Shown one piece after another: positions 10,796 to 22,081 of a stretch of DNA of 64,000 bases. The stretch is taken from positions 17,744,968 to 17,808,967 of the forward strand of contig OX465102.1 in the NCBI GenBank assembly GCA_949987565.1. The letters run 5' to 3'. Positions within the stretch are counted from its first letter, which is position 1. Each line of letters starts with the position of its first letter. The position numbers were made by a program, and so were the translations under genes. This stretch comes from Luidia sarsii. Lineage: Eukaryota; Echinodermata; Asteroidea; Paxillosida; Luidiidae. A model generated the notes under the pieces. That model was not told where the DNA came from, searched no databases, and was given only the letters and a program-made list of their open reading frames with translations.

Positions 10796-10976
10796 ATAGT
10801 AATTTCTTTAACACACATGCATCACAATTCAATGAAACATCCAACAAAATCCACAATGGAGCTGTATCACCGCTGTGGGCCAATAGTCACGGTGCTGTCC
10901 TTTGGAAGTTCCCCGCTCTTGATCATCATAGCCTGCTGCACAGCTGCAGCATTACCACGAACCCTTAAGCGAGGAC

Positions 10977-11670
10977 ATAGGGATTGGAGGATTAGGAGGA
11001 GCATCTGGGGGAGATTAGTAGGGGATCAGCTGGTGACTCAGGGCTTGGAGGGTGACAAGGGGAGAATCTGGGGGAGATTCTGGGCAGGATTGGGATCTAG
11101 GTGAGGACTTGGGGATTTCCGGATTAAGGAAGGATCTGGGAAAATTGGGGGACAATTAGGTGTGGACATGGGGGTTGGAGGATTAGGGGAGGGTCTGGGA
11201 TGATTCCGGGAGGATTAGGAATTTAGGATCTAGGTGGGGACTTGGGGATTTGAGGAGGGAGATTTGGGGAGGAATAGGTGGGATCGGATGACGATTAGGA
11301 GAGGGTTTGGGGATTAGATGACAATTAGGAGAGGGTTTGGGGATTTGAAAGAGGATTTGGGGAGATTAGGTGAGCATTATGTGAGGACTTGGGCATTGGA
11401 GGAGGATTTGGGAGAAGTTGGAGAACTGTGAAGGATTTCTGAGAATTTGTGGATTAAGGGGCGTTTGGGTAGGTTTAGGGGGAATTCAGAAATTTAGGAG
11501 GCTTTTGTCAGATTTTTTAGAAATCAGGAGGATTCTGCAGGCCTTGAGGGATTTGGAGGAACAGGATTTGGGAGGATTTGAGTCAGATCTGGGAAGATTT
11601 GGGAGGATTTGAGTCAGATCTGGGAACATTTGGGAGGATTTGAGTAAGATCTGGGAGGGCTCTGAGAGAA
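10977..11670 (+). repeat. G-rich minisatellite, downstream of TIMM8
   Basis: About 690 bp of imperfect repeats built from GGATT, GGGGA and GAGGATT words, for example 'gaggatttggggag' and 'ggagagggtttggggatt'. The runs of GGG and GGGG make G-quadruplex formation plausible on the plus strand. The open frames across it, Gly/Arg-rich on one strand and Pro/Ser-rich on the other, are repeat artefacts. Confidence 0.75.
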
Positions 11671-11960
11671 CCCAAGAGTACACGGAAGAACTTGGGGGGA
11701 TATTCAGGGGCGCTGGAAATGACTTTGGCAATCACGGGAGGAGTCAGAGTGTGGCTGCAGTTCAAAATCTTGAATGGCAAAAAGTCTTGTCCAGCTGCCG
11801 ACTCGATTCAGAGCATTCTCAACCTCTGGCTCAGTCTTGTCTCCCGCAAGCATTCTGGATCAAAGGAACGGAAGAAAGCTGGTTGCTAATTGCCGTCTTG
11901 TAAAATAAAATATTGACTCAGGAGGTGGGGGGGGGGGGTCCAGCATCAGGCCCTCGTCAG

Positions 11961-13644
11961 TCAGTGGCCCGCCTGCTTGTTAATGAGCTGCTGGAAGCGG
12001 CTGGTCATGGCCAGGGTGGAGTCGATGAAGCGCTCCACGCAGTTGACCAGGCATGTCTCTGTCTTGCCGTCCAGCTTGCTGCCCGGCTTCTCCACGCACC
12101 GGTCCCAGCACACGTCCGTGAACATGTGCACCTGGTTCTGCAGGGGGGTGGGAGTGAACGACAGGGAACCGGGGAGGAGGGGGAACAATTAGGAATTGTA
12201 CACAAATTGAAGCCGTACATGAATATATACACTTTTTTTTTCTTGATCAAAAATTAGGAGGGCTTGACTTTTCGATCCCTGATGTTTCTGTCTTTGAGAC
12301 AGGTCCTGCTAGGATCGAAATGCAAGGCCCTTCTTCTCCTAATGTTTGATATTTTGTGTTTGTGATCCAGTGCGGCATAATGAGGATTTATTATTAGACA
12401 TCACACCACTGCAGACCGAATATTGGGGACTCGTGCTGCTTTCGTGTAAAAATTGAAGTTCTGCGGTGCCCAGCAAACAAACCTCCCACCATAACGTCGC
12501 GCGAATTGCGCTGGGTCCAACGGCCGGGCACGAGTTCCGAAAATCCGGTCTACAGTGGTGCGATGTCCGAACGTTGCTTTACGCTGGTCAGGAAACAATC
12601 ACGAGGCTCAACATGTGTACGTGCACCCACACACTCACACAGTGCAGTGCGCACCTGTCAGAACACGCAGAACATCATAGGGGTAAACCAGTTCAGTTTA
12701 AAATCAAAGATGGCCACCTTCGAAGAACTGTGGGGAATTTTCTCCTATTCCCCAAACGTGAGTAAAGGAAATGACCAGTATTGGGATCTGTGATTCTCAC
12801 TGAATCAAAAAGTGGATGCATGGGCCAGTTTCACGCAATCACGGATGTTTTCGGGTTAAATCTATTCTTAGTCCGAATAACTTGGACCCTTAAATTCGCC
12901 CTTTTCCCAAAAAAATTGAGGGGAAATGGCGACAGTAGGGTACAAGTCCTTCAGCAGGGTGAAATGAGCTGTTAACGATTTTTCAACTCCATGATGACTC
13001 CCCCGGACCAAAACCCCCAGATTTTACCCTGAAAACACCAGTGAAACTGTCCAACGCACCCATCTTCGGATTAAGTGAGAATCACCAATTGCAATACTGG
13101 TCATTTGTTTTACTGACGTTTGGGGGAAAAGGGAGAAATTTCCCCTCAGGTGATCGAGAAGATTCTCTCCCGTCCGACGAGCAAAAAGGCGGCCATTTTT
13201 AAACAAAATTGTGGGGCTCTGTGACTGTGAGTGAGTTGTACCATGGAGGAAGGAAAATAGAATTTTCCTTCCTCCATGGTTGTACTTTCAGTTTCATTGG
13301 GCTTCCAAAATTTAGATCTGAATAAAGACTTCGTATTTGTTTCCCGACCCCCCCCCCCCGAAATACCTGTACTAGTAGTACTAGTAGCAGTACTACATTT
13401 AGTTTAGTTATATCTACATTCTAAAGTTCAGAGCGAGTGAATTCCTCCATGATGCAACGCAACATTTTTTCACGAAATAGATTGAATGTACTCGAAGGCC
13501 TAAGTCCCGACAATAATTATAAAAATACGGTAGACCTACCTGGAATTTGGCTTTTTGCCCTTCTACCTCGAGAAAGGCCTTCAGCTCGGCGTCCTCACCG
13601 GACGCGTTTCCCCTGCTACCGAACGAGGAACTGTCGAAAGACAT
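11961..13644 (-). CDS. Mitochondrial import inner membrane translocase subunit Tim8 (two exons)
   Basis: Exons 13644-13540 (35 codons, donor GTAGGT) and 12137-11961 (58 codons plus TGA, acceptor CCCCCTGCAG), joined in phase 0, give a 93-residue small Tim chaperone. The twin CX3C signature is complete: CWDRC at 45-49 and CLVNC at 64-68, with 14 residues between. [10 protein letters not shown] and [10 protein letters not shown] are hallmark Tim8 segments, and the N-terminal helix has the expected [14 protein letters not shown]. Tim8 pairs with Tim13 in the intermembrane space as a hexamer that escorts hydrophobic precursors. It enters through the disulfide relay, so it needs no cleavable presequence, and none is seen. 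The family includes vertebrate TIMM8A (deafness-dystonia) and TIMM8B; I cannot say which is closer. A family A-like repeat (12252-12345), a large palindrome and a 37-bp nano-palindrome sit in the intron. Confidence 0.95.
12252..12345. mobile_element. Compact family A foldback copy in the TIMM8 intron
   Basis: Has 'aattaggagggcttgac', 'tttcgatccc' and then the inverted 'ggtcctgctaggatcgaaat' and 'ctcctaatg'. Confidence 0.55.
12700..13205. mobile_element. Diverged foldback element in the TIMM8 intron
   Basis: The left arm ('gatggccacctt', 'ccccaaacgtgagtaaagg', 'atgaccagtattg', 'gtgattctcact', 'ggccagtttcac') is present inverted in the right half. The match covers about 140 bp at each end, with scattered mismatches. 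Confidence 0.65.
13242..13278. mobile_element. Nano-palindrome copy 1 (37 bp) with 7-bp direct repeats
   Basis: Palindrome beginning 'catggaggaaggaaaat' and ending 'attttccttcctccatg'. It is flanked on both sides by GTTGTAC (13235-13241 and 13279-13285). Confidence 0.65.
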
Positions 13645-14143
13645 AATTATTTCACGGCAGTCACAGCCAAGAACGAATCGATCATCTCCCTTACGAAAAC
13701 GTGCACTCAACTTGTCTAGTCGGGATCCGAGTTCCGCGGTTCATGAGTTTATCGTTCAAACGGTTTAGGGTACCACGCAGCGTGCAGTAAAGACATGAGA
13801 CATAGGCACCTAGCTCAAGGTAGCGTCTAGGAATACAGGGTGTCGTATGTTTTCATTTTTTCGTCCATTTTTCAATAGCGCCTATTTGGGAATATTTCAA
13901 TTAAATATTGGCGATCCACAAAGCAATCATCGCCTACGACCATACCACGTTGCAAGTACCGGTTGCTAAAACGATTTAAATAAGTCCTAGAATTTTGGGG
14001 GGAATCTTTGGTAACTGATTAAGAAAAAGAACGACTTACACCACACCCTATAAACACAGTATCATTCTCCAGTTAAGTATATACTACCATAACATACATT
14101 GGTAAGTCTTTTTCCGGTCGGTGTTATAGTAGGGTTATTTCAG
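13645..14143. other. Upstream region of TIMM8 and gene-free DNA
   Basis: The first 100 bases upstream of the TIMM8 ATG are moderately GC-rich and likely include its leader and promoter, though no TATA box is obvious. Beyond that I see only unremarkable AT-rich DNA. Confidence 0.4.
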
Positions 14144-14391
14144 TGACCCGGCACAATGACATGAGGATATCCCACCAAAACACTTTTTGGGTAAACAACG
14201 CCTGAAGTTAAAGTTTTCTCACAATTCGATTACAAATCAATTTTCTTTTTTTTCATTTTCGGAAATTTTAACTATTAGAGGATATTATATTTTGATATCA
14301 TTTAAAAGCTAATGGTTTACTCTTTCACATCATTAGAAAACCTCAAAATCTCAAAAGTGGGGTTATTTCTCATTATGCTGTGCCGGGTGAC
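14144..14391. mobile_element. MITE with TGACCCGGCACA ends (internally deleted copy)
   Basis: Ends 'tgacccggcacaatgac' and 'gctgtgccgggtgaca' are inverted repeats. The interior matches the inverted sequence of 52748-53224 on both flanks, including 'cccaccaaaacactttttg', 'aaacaacgcc' and 'ttgatatcattt.aaagcta'. It lacks about 230 bp from the middle. Confidence 0.7.
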
Positions 14392-15160
14392 ATATTTAAA
14401 AAAGAGCTTAAATCAGATGCTTCCACGCAGGAATTGATATCGGATAGACAATGACCAGTTGGTGGCAACAATCCATAACATGAAATTGGGTGTGTGCGGA
14501 GAGTAAAAGTAGTTCACATCAGATTGGTCTATTTGCAGTGGATGAAAAAAGTCTTTGTTATATATATATACAGTGGATTGGCCAGGTTATTGATGCTAGA
14601 TCGTGCTATATGCAAATTATTGCCTTCTATAAAATATGGGAATGAGTACAGTCTAGGGCAAACCTATTCTGATATAGGGCTGTGTGATGGGGATGTCATT
14701 TATATTTGAAATCAGATGATTTGATGAGCTATGCCCGTACGCCGCTCTTCCGACCATTCTGATCTAGATACTCTGTACCTCTCACTATCAGTGGAAGAGA
14801 TAACGCAAAACATGGACGATTTCATAGGCTAATGATACATGAAAGGGTTTGAACAAAACATGAGAAACATCTTTCCCAAAGAGCAGGCAGGTTTTTTTTA
14901 CATAGGGAAAATTGACTTTGAGGAAGGTCCTATACCGATATACACACGTCAGGTTCTCTTCTTAAAAGAATAAAATAAACTGTTTTCATAAAACATTTGA
15001 GAGGACTTTTGCAACATGTTTTCTCACTTTACAGTTTGCCACAAATTGCTTTATTCAAATTTACAGATACATTCCATATTCAACAGTTGGGCCTGACATT
15101 ACTGACTTTTAAAATTCAAAGATAAGTTTCTCAGATTGAAATGTAATAATTACACCTGTT

Positions 15161-15280
15161 GAAAACTGCTTACTGACAAAAATGACCAAAAAGCGAATAT
15201 CATCATTTAGGAGGGCCTGACGTTTCCACCTTTCTTAAAAACAGAAAAATATCATGCCCTCCTAATTTTTGAGACTGATT
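15161..15280. mobile_element. Diverged family A foldback copy
   Basis: Has 'aactgcttactgacaa', 'aggagggcctgacgttt' and a shortened inverted half ending 'gccctcctaatttttgaga'. Confidence 0.5.
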
Positions 15281-15401
15281 ATTATTAAAATTGATATATT
15301 ATTACCATTTATCTAAGGGAATAAGTACACGTGTCGTGCCATTTACATTAATGGATCTCAATGAGACATCGATACATACTGACAAGTTCACTCTGATTAG
15401 A

Positions 15402-15532
15402 AGCAGCCGATCAACTCAAAGCGCATGCCGCAGCCGCCATGCAACGCGGTGGGTAGAATGCGAATGAATCGGGTGTGTAAGGCATTCCTGAATCGAGTGG
15501 TGACCAGGCTGTTCCTATCACTGTTACCTGGG
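15402..15532 (-). CDS. Last exon of a discoidin (F5/8 type C) domain protein
   Basis: The minus strand, after a good acceptor (TTTTTATTCATTCACAG), reads FPGNSDRNSLVTTRF, then TRFIRILPTALHGGCGMRF, then ELIGC-F and a stop. This is the C-terminal third of an F5/8 type C (discoidin) domain, where 'FPGN.DRN..V', 'R.IRI.P' and a final 'MR.EL.GC' are standard. F5/8C domains are secreted or extracellular lectin- or lipid-binding modules, very numerous in echinoderms. The stop follows the last cysteine by one residue, so this domain closes the protein. The middle of the domain, expected in an upstream exon between 15540 and 16230, is not recognisable as an intact exon. The gene may therefore be decayed. 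The exon itself is well supported; an intact gene is not. Confidence 0.5.
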
Positions 15533-16221
15533 AACTGTGAATGAATAAAAACATGACGGCACAAAACTGATATTTGTGGAGATGTCATTTTCATCAGGGG
15601 ACGTCCAAGACGTTGATATTCCAATTAGGTCTAATAGCAATTTTGCAAATGTCACAAAGCATTCATAGGATTTCATATATTTGTTTGCATAGTACGGTTA
15701 GATTTGCCATTTACATTTGTCTTTAGCACTTGACTCATTCGTTAAGCAAGATGTAAGTAAGATGTAAGTTGCATGGATAGGCTCTTGCTGCTCCAACTGC
15801 GATAACTCCAGACAAGACATGTATATTGTTGTAGGTCCTGATCGTTTCATAAAATATTCCAAAGACCAGCATCCCATGATTGTATTACTTTAATGTATAG
15901 GTTGGTTTCATAAATCATCAGAAAGAAATAAAAACTTCAACATATGAATGTTCAGAGATCACCAAAGCGAGTATATACACCCTTATTATCCCCGATCTAT
16001 TAAAGTCATGTTTATCTTTATTTTTATAAAACTATATGCTAGATGTGACGTCGCTCACATCTAGCTGGTATGCGTACGGTGAAGGAATGCCCGTTCTGAC
16101 ACTGACCAATTGGCGTGCGCCACGCAATTCACATGATGCTAGCTACAGTGGAGTTGCGCAGTGGGCTATTAAAGCCAACTCTCATTAATTTAATCTAATG
16201 CAATTCAACCCGACCAGTGGC

Positions 16222-16275
16222 TCTGCAGTCTGTTTACCAGGGGCCTCCTCGTGGTATGAATAAGACGCAGATGTG
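16222..16275 (-). pseudogene. Discoidin-like upstream exon (start of an F5/8C domain)
   Basis: The minus strand reads QQYTSASYSYHEEAPG just before a GTAAAC donor. It resembles the N-terminal 'ITASS.Y..H.APG' motif of F5/8 type C domains and has the same orientation as the C-terminal exon at 15402-15532. The donor phase (1) would need a middle exon that I cannot find. Treat it as supporting evidence for a discoidin gene or relic, not as a proven exon. Confidence 0.3.
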
Positions 16276-16629
16276 TACTGCTGCTTAGACAAGACTCGTT
16301 GTATGTTTATTATTTAGCTCCGTGGCAGCTACTTGCAATATTGCTTTTTCGATAAAACAATACATTAACTGGTCCTTGAGACTAGGCTGGGTGGGAATAT
16401 TGCTTTTCGTGACAATTGCATCGCTCTCGCAGCCGCCGCTCAATATTACTTCTACTCCCAATAAATCCAGCATCGCATGGATTGCGTAGTTACCACTAAA
16501 TGTCTTTGAGGTAGACTTAATAATTATGTTATTTTCGTCCACAACTCGGGCTGAATATTTAATGTTGATGCTCAAGCGGTGCGTTGTATCAAAATGTCAT
16601 TATATTTAAATGCACGTTTAGGTAAGAAT

Positions 16630-17052
16630 TGGCCAAAAAATTAAGATAACTAGAATATGGATTCCCAGATGAGAAATCATTCAGTTCTGATTTCATTTTA
16701 TGTGTAAAGATAAAACGCAACTTCCCCATTACAACAAAAGCCAGCGCTTTTTATGACATTTTCTTTCTTATGTTTTTTATTTTCCCCAAACGTTTATTAG
16801 TTTCAATCAGACTGCAATGAAAACAGTGCAACATCAATCCCCGAGCACAATCATAAACAAAAGCAAGCCACTGCCAGTTCTAAATTGTACACAACTAATT
16901 ATATAAATTTCTTACTAATTGGCATGTAACATCAGATAGGTATGTCTGATATCTACAAATTAGATACCACAAAGTACACAAGACAACAGGGGAAAAGTCG
17001 TGAAGCGGAAATCCATCATTGTTACGGTAGTGGTCGTGATGCAGTAAACAAA
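16630..17052. repeat. Diverged duplicated block, copy 1
   Basis: Matches 19262-19700 in the same orientation over about 430 bp with frequent substitutions. Shared words include 'cccagatgagaa.tcattcag', 'agtgcaacatcaatccc', 'aagccactgcc' and 'acaggggaaaagtc'. It is non-coding on inspection. Confidence 0.65.
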
Positions 17053-17365
17053 ATATTTGGGGACTCCGAGGTCCCCATTGCAGCTAGGTAGGATTAAGGG
17101 GCAGATACGTGCAATTCGCTCTCGAAAATGTATTAGATTATATCATGAAGCAACGATGAAATTGTTGTTGATCGCCAAGAATACAAAACAATCAAGAGCC
17201 CATTGCTGCCTCTTAATTGGTATTGCATGGTTTCTAATAGATTTCAATGCATTTATCAGCTTTTTTTTTAAATTACGGGTACCCAATATTTCAGAAACTG
17301 GCACCGGGCTATTCAAACACAATGCTGCTCAGAAGGAATACAGGATAATCAGACATTGTACTCAC

Positions 17366-17411
17366 CATAAACGGCCAGAAAAAGTAATGCTGCGGAGAAA
17401 TCCCGAGACAT
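17366..17411 (-). CDS. Candidate first exon with signal peptide
   Basis: ATG-initiated frame MSRDFSAALLFLAVY followed by a strong GTGAGTAC donor in phase 1. A charged start followed by a run of hydrophobic residues is what a secretory signal peptide exon looks like. It lies upstream of, and on the same strand as, the discoidin exons, so it could begin that gene. No phase-compatible second exon could be proven, so the link is an inference. Confidence 0.3.
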
Positions 17412-18659
17412 CGTGTTCATTCAGTCCGTTATAGCACAAATACGTGTACTCACAATCAATGGTTTTAAGATGTGAACTTGTCCACGGTAGTTAAGTGTGC
17501 GTGTGGAATGAAAGCAGGATAATATCAATGCGCACTGCCACTCCCACTAACCCACGTGATTTGCAAACGTCATCAGCATACTGACAGATCCTTCTCGTTC
17601 ATCCAATCATCTGCTATGATTTTTTTCTTGGCGCTTGTTTGTCTCGGAGTTTACATTATATCATACGACAGCCACGATTTCTGTTCGTTTTAAATGTAGT
17701 GAGTTTTTTTTATTGTGTGTGTCTCTAGAATTAGTTGATGTTTTCGCGTTTCACTGCTATCAATTGTCACATAGCTCATCGCCGGCAATACCATGAATAA
17801 CCATCACGTATCATAAACCCGTGCAGGGTTTAACTTCATTCCTCGGTTGTAGTTTTTAGATAATCTGCACCTGTGCATATCCCCTGTCCAATGAAAAAAC
17901 ACTTCTGCACCCCTAGTCCCGCTTCGCTCCAGAACACTGAGCAGATATAAAGGGCCTACAGGCGATTGATTCTTGGATATTGCCAAGACTCGAATGACCT
18001 CGACCCGTCTGTGTGAAAAGGTAAATAGGATTATATTCCATTGGCGTCTACATTTATGAGTGCATTTCTCCAAATGTTACTAGAGGGGAAAAAAAGCAGA
18101 AGCCGTTCAGATACCTCTCCGTTCTACATCTAGGGACAGATAGAGTGTGTGGATAAATGCCGTTTACGACATGAAGGCTAACGCCTTTATTTTGGTGCGG
18201 CTAAAATTTAAAGACAATATATACTTACAAAGTGTCAAGCTGCAGCCAGTCATGCAGAGCCATCGTGGCACGACAGGATGTATTCGCCGTATGTTGAAGG
18301 GCCGAAGTCTACAGACACTGTGACATTCACGTATGGGGAAGTTCCGCATTGGGCGAATGTGCCGCCTACCAGTCGCCACTAGAGGAGCAATGGGCCTCAG
18401 CCACGACACCTTAAGGATACAGACATATATAACGCAATATAGGAGGGATGATGGTGACACCATAATGTCTCCTAAAGAAGAGGAATGGTTATGAAAAGAA
18501 TCTGAGTAATAACTCGACGTCCTGGCCAGTATTCTCTTGAGGAAGCGAACTTATACATGGGTTCACCGCAGATCATCTTATATTGCTTTACCCAACATGT
18601 AAAGCCTTATGTATAAAGTGCTTGGTTACATTATCAATCTAAAACATAATAATTGGGGC

Positions 18660-18860
18660 GATTTTTTGTATAAGTTTTGCACGGTGAAAGCACAAAGTGG
18701 AAAGTTTGACACCATGCCAATTATCTCTTTCCAAATGGAGTATGTCTCTGAAAAGAACCGGTAACTTAATGTTTCGGAGAAAGTGTACACTGCCTGCCAC
18801 CAGTAACCATTTAAATGTGAAAATATGACGTCGAGGGACATCTAGTTTGGAGTGTGAAGT
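18660..18860. repeat. Diverged 'gtcaccgcaaacc'-family copy
   Basis: Contains 'gacaccatgcc', 'tctgaaaagaaccggtaact' and 'atgtttcgg' words shared with the palindromic family at 7940-8235 and 52470-52735. Confidence 0.5.
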
Positions 18861-18869
18861 TTGGTCAAG

Positions 18870-21300
18870 AAACAAAGAGACATTAAGTTATTTTTATCTT
18901 ACATTTATATCTTAAATGTTTATCTTAAATAAAACAAATATCAGGAGGGACTGAAGTTTGGATCGAATCGAATTGAATTGCAGAACATCTAAGCAGTTTG
19001 TAACAATTTTTTTGTATTTTTTGTGCACTGGGCTATTTCGCTTCATGAAAACACTAGGGGCCTCGGAGGCCCCCTTTGATCTCAGAAACGGAAGGTCCGA
19101 TGAACTTGAAATTTCTCTTGCAGATAGATGTCCATGTTCTGAATCTGATTGCATAATCAATTTTAAATCAAGAGCAAATTTGATGAATAATTAGCTATTT
19201 AACTATTCATTATGAAAATGTTATAGATTTTTGCAATATTTTCAGTTTCAGCGCAAAAAATAAAAACATGAGGAAACTGTTTCAAAATTAGAATGAGGTT
19301 TCCCAGATGAGAACTCATTCAGTCGTGATTTAATTATTTGTATACAGTTAAAATTAAAGTTCCCGTTACAAAGAAAGCCAGCACCAATTGTTATGTCGTC
19401 ATGCTTTTCTTTTGTTTCCTTTGATTTTTATTGTTTCCAAATCTAAATAAGTTTTTGTCAGAATTATACAGAAGCATGAAGTCAGTGCAACATCAATCCC
19501 TGAGCATGGTTCATAAAGAAATTTCAAGCCACTGCCTGACATGTTTAAATTTTACACAAATATATGCAATTGTAATGACCTACACTTACTAATTGTCATG
19601 TAACACCAGATAGATAAGTCCGATATGGACAAAGTAGGTAACAGGGGAAAAGTCAAATGTCCGAAATTGTAAGCGGTCGCGATGCAGTAATAAAAAAGGA
19701 GAAAGTGAAAGCAAAGTGACTTGAAATTTGGTTTAAAAAAATGACAGCTTAAATTAAAACAAAATCAATTTTTAAGAATTGAACTAATTGTGTTATTGAG
19801 AGATATGAGTGTTCACAGTATCAAGAATCGTCCGAAAAAAAATTATCCGGTGAAATCATGCGACCTCAACGTATACCACCAATTCTTCCTCACCTGTGCT
19901 TCCCCACTGCCATCCACTTGTCCCTGGAGTGCCGGCAGTTAAACACGCCGACCATGAAGTCTATGTTGAAGGTAAAAGACCTACAGGAAGTCCAATCCAA
20001 AATCCATGATCTTGACACGCCATCAACTGATGTATAGATTTGAAGTCGGTGAATTTTCTCTGGGCATATGTTGTCAATGGTACTCAACCTGGATTGCACC
20101 TAGCGTCTAATAATACATGCTACGCAGAAATGCATACATATTACATTACGGCATGAGTTTCTTAAAAAATTGTTTTGTATTGGCGTTTGCAGGACACCAG
20201 ATATTATTGTGTTTTATCCCGTATACCACAGGGTGGTGAACAAAAATGCTTTCCTTAATAGGGTCGTATTTAAAATAAATTCGTAATTTAATTTAAATGA
20301 ATATTCTGTTTCGAATGTCAAATTAAATAAAACAAATAAGGAAAATATTCATTAGAAACGGGACTTAAACCAGACATATCTGTTGTTCTTTACCAGTGCT
20401 CTCACCATCTGATCTCTCCAGCTCTTAAATGGTACCGTAGCCTTCTCAAATAGTCAGCTAGTCTTTGCCAGGCTGGTGACGCCGGCCAGAAGCATTTAAC
20501 TATGAACTGCTTTATATCTGCACTGGTCACGTCCCCACTTAATTCAGATGCTAACAACCAATGTTTGTAAACCTGGCTACATGAGCTCGGGAATCATCCA
20601 AGATAGATGCAGTATTTTCAAATTGAATTTAACAAATGAAGAACAAATTACTGGAAACAAAATGGTAAAGCAGCTCACTTGTAATACCAAGCACCATAAC
20701 ATTAACTTCTTCTTTTTTCCTTACCTTTTTTATTTGTCAAAATCCTAAAATTGATCATTGAAGCACAGCTACACACACTGCAACCGACATTTCAACTGTT
20801 GCCATTCCAACAATTTTAACGGACACGGGTTACTTTACTCAGGAGCGAAGGGTTTTATTTCTGAGAAAAGTGGCCAGCTACTCTCAAGATTAAATGTGGT
20901 GTGGTTGGTCTGGGAAAATAGTGTTCAAATGACGATTGCAAAACAAGAATGATAAATGGGTAGAAAGGATACTGAAAGAACATGCTGTTTCTTCTCTATA
21001 TTCCATATTGACCAGCGGTGGCAACACGTGAATCGACAGCTTCACGAATTTCCAAATTGTTTTCGTTTCGGTCCCTGCGTGAATATCCCATGCACGTTCT
21101 GCCTAGTATTTCGCGCAGAATGCATCAGGGAAGACTGCATGAATCAATTTTAATTTTTTTATTTTAATTTCCTTTTGTTAAATATAAATTAATTTTAAAA
21201 ATACAAGTATGTTTTTGATATTTTATGGTTTAGATTAAGGTATGACTTTGTGAAAATATTAATTGATTAATAACTTTAGTTAAAATTGAAAGGATTGAAC
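18870..21300. other. Mostly gene-free AT-rich interval
   Basis: Contains duplicated block copy 2 (19262-19700), a GC-richer coding-like patch at about 19899-20097, and a tRNA-derived SINE remnant in inverse orientation at about 20345-20430. Nothing here could be assembled into a gene. Confidence 0.4.
19262..19700. repeat. Diverged duplicated block, copy 2
   Basis: Direct-orientation counterpart of 16630-17052, about 2.6 kb away, with many substitutions and small indels. Confidence 0.65.
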
Positions 21301-21301
21301 A

Positions 21302-21828
21302 AGCCTGTTCGACGTTCGCAAAGCAATGATTATGGGTATAGATGACAAACTGGCCGTATTTTCATAACAAAACTCCATGGTGAAGCACGAAAAATCGATC
21401 GTGAATTCTTAATTTTTTTCTCAAAAGCTAGATGAGTTCAGAAACGAAACTCACACAGAATGTTCATCTAGATGCCAGGAACAAAATGTATTTTTTGTCA
21501 GTTTCGGAAAAATCAGTGGAGATTCCTTGGTGACTGAATGGCAAACTCAGGGCGTGCTGATGTAGCTAGCTTCCTGCACGCGATGCACGCATTGAAGGCC
21601 TAATTGTCATCCAGTCAATGATTACTCCGAAACTACCCACTCAACGTTCCTACAAAAACAAATTTTGTTCCTGGTATCTAGACAAAAATGTGTGAGTTTC
21701 ATTTCCGAACTTTATTTCGTTTTTGAGGAAAAAAATCGAACTTACGTGCTTCGCCATAGAGTTGTGCGATAAAAATCAGGCCAGTTTGTCATTTATACCC
21801 ATGATGCTTTGCGAACGTCGAAAGGTTT
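21302..21828. mobile_element. Foldback element of about 530 bp
   Basis: The left end 'ttcgacgttcgcaaagcaat', with 'gggtatagatgacaaactgg', is matched inverted by 'ccagtttgtcatttataccc' and 'gctttgcgaacgtcgaaagg' at the right end. Inner blocks such as 'aggaacaaaatg' and 'gtgagtttc.tttc' are also paired. The centre is unique and GC-richer. Confidence 0.7.
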
Positions 21829-22081
21829 ATTTATAGAGCTCTATGGGTTGCCGTCATTCCTTCGTGACATCACACCCCTGCAAATAGCGGCGGCACCTTA
21901 GAAAAGATGGCTACATACTGGAACGCAAAATTCGACCTACAATTCCATGAATTGTCTCTCTTTATGAAAATCGTACATAAGAGTGTCTCATAGGTAATCG
22001 TTGTAGGTTGTTTTTAACACCCAATGAGATAAGCAAACTTTATTTCTCGGGTTGCATTCCCCTTTAAGCAAATGTTGGTGC

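Noticed and set aside
11913..12257. 114-residue plus-strand frame antisense to TIMM8 exon 2
   Set aside because: The minus strand carries the complete twin CX3C Tim8 sequence, so the plus frame is a shadow.
16285..16575. 96-residue minus-strand open frame as an independent gene
   Set aside because: It has no ATG at the start, no recognised domain and no good acceptor; the hydrophilic sequence may be chance in low-complexity DNA.
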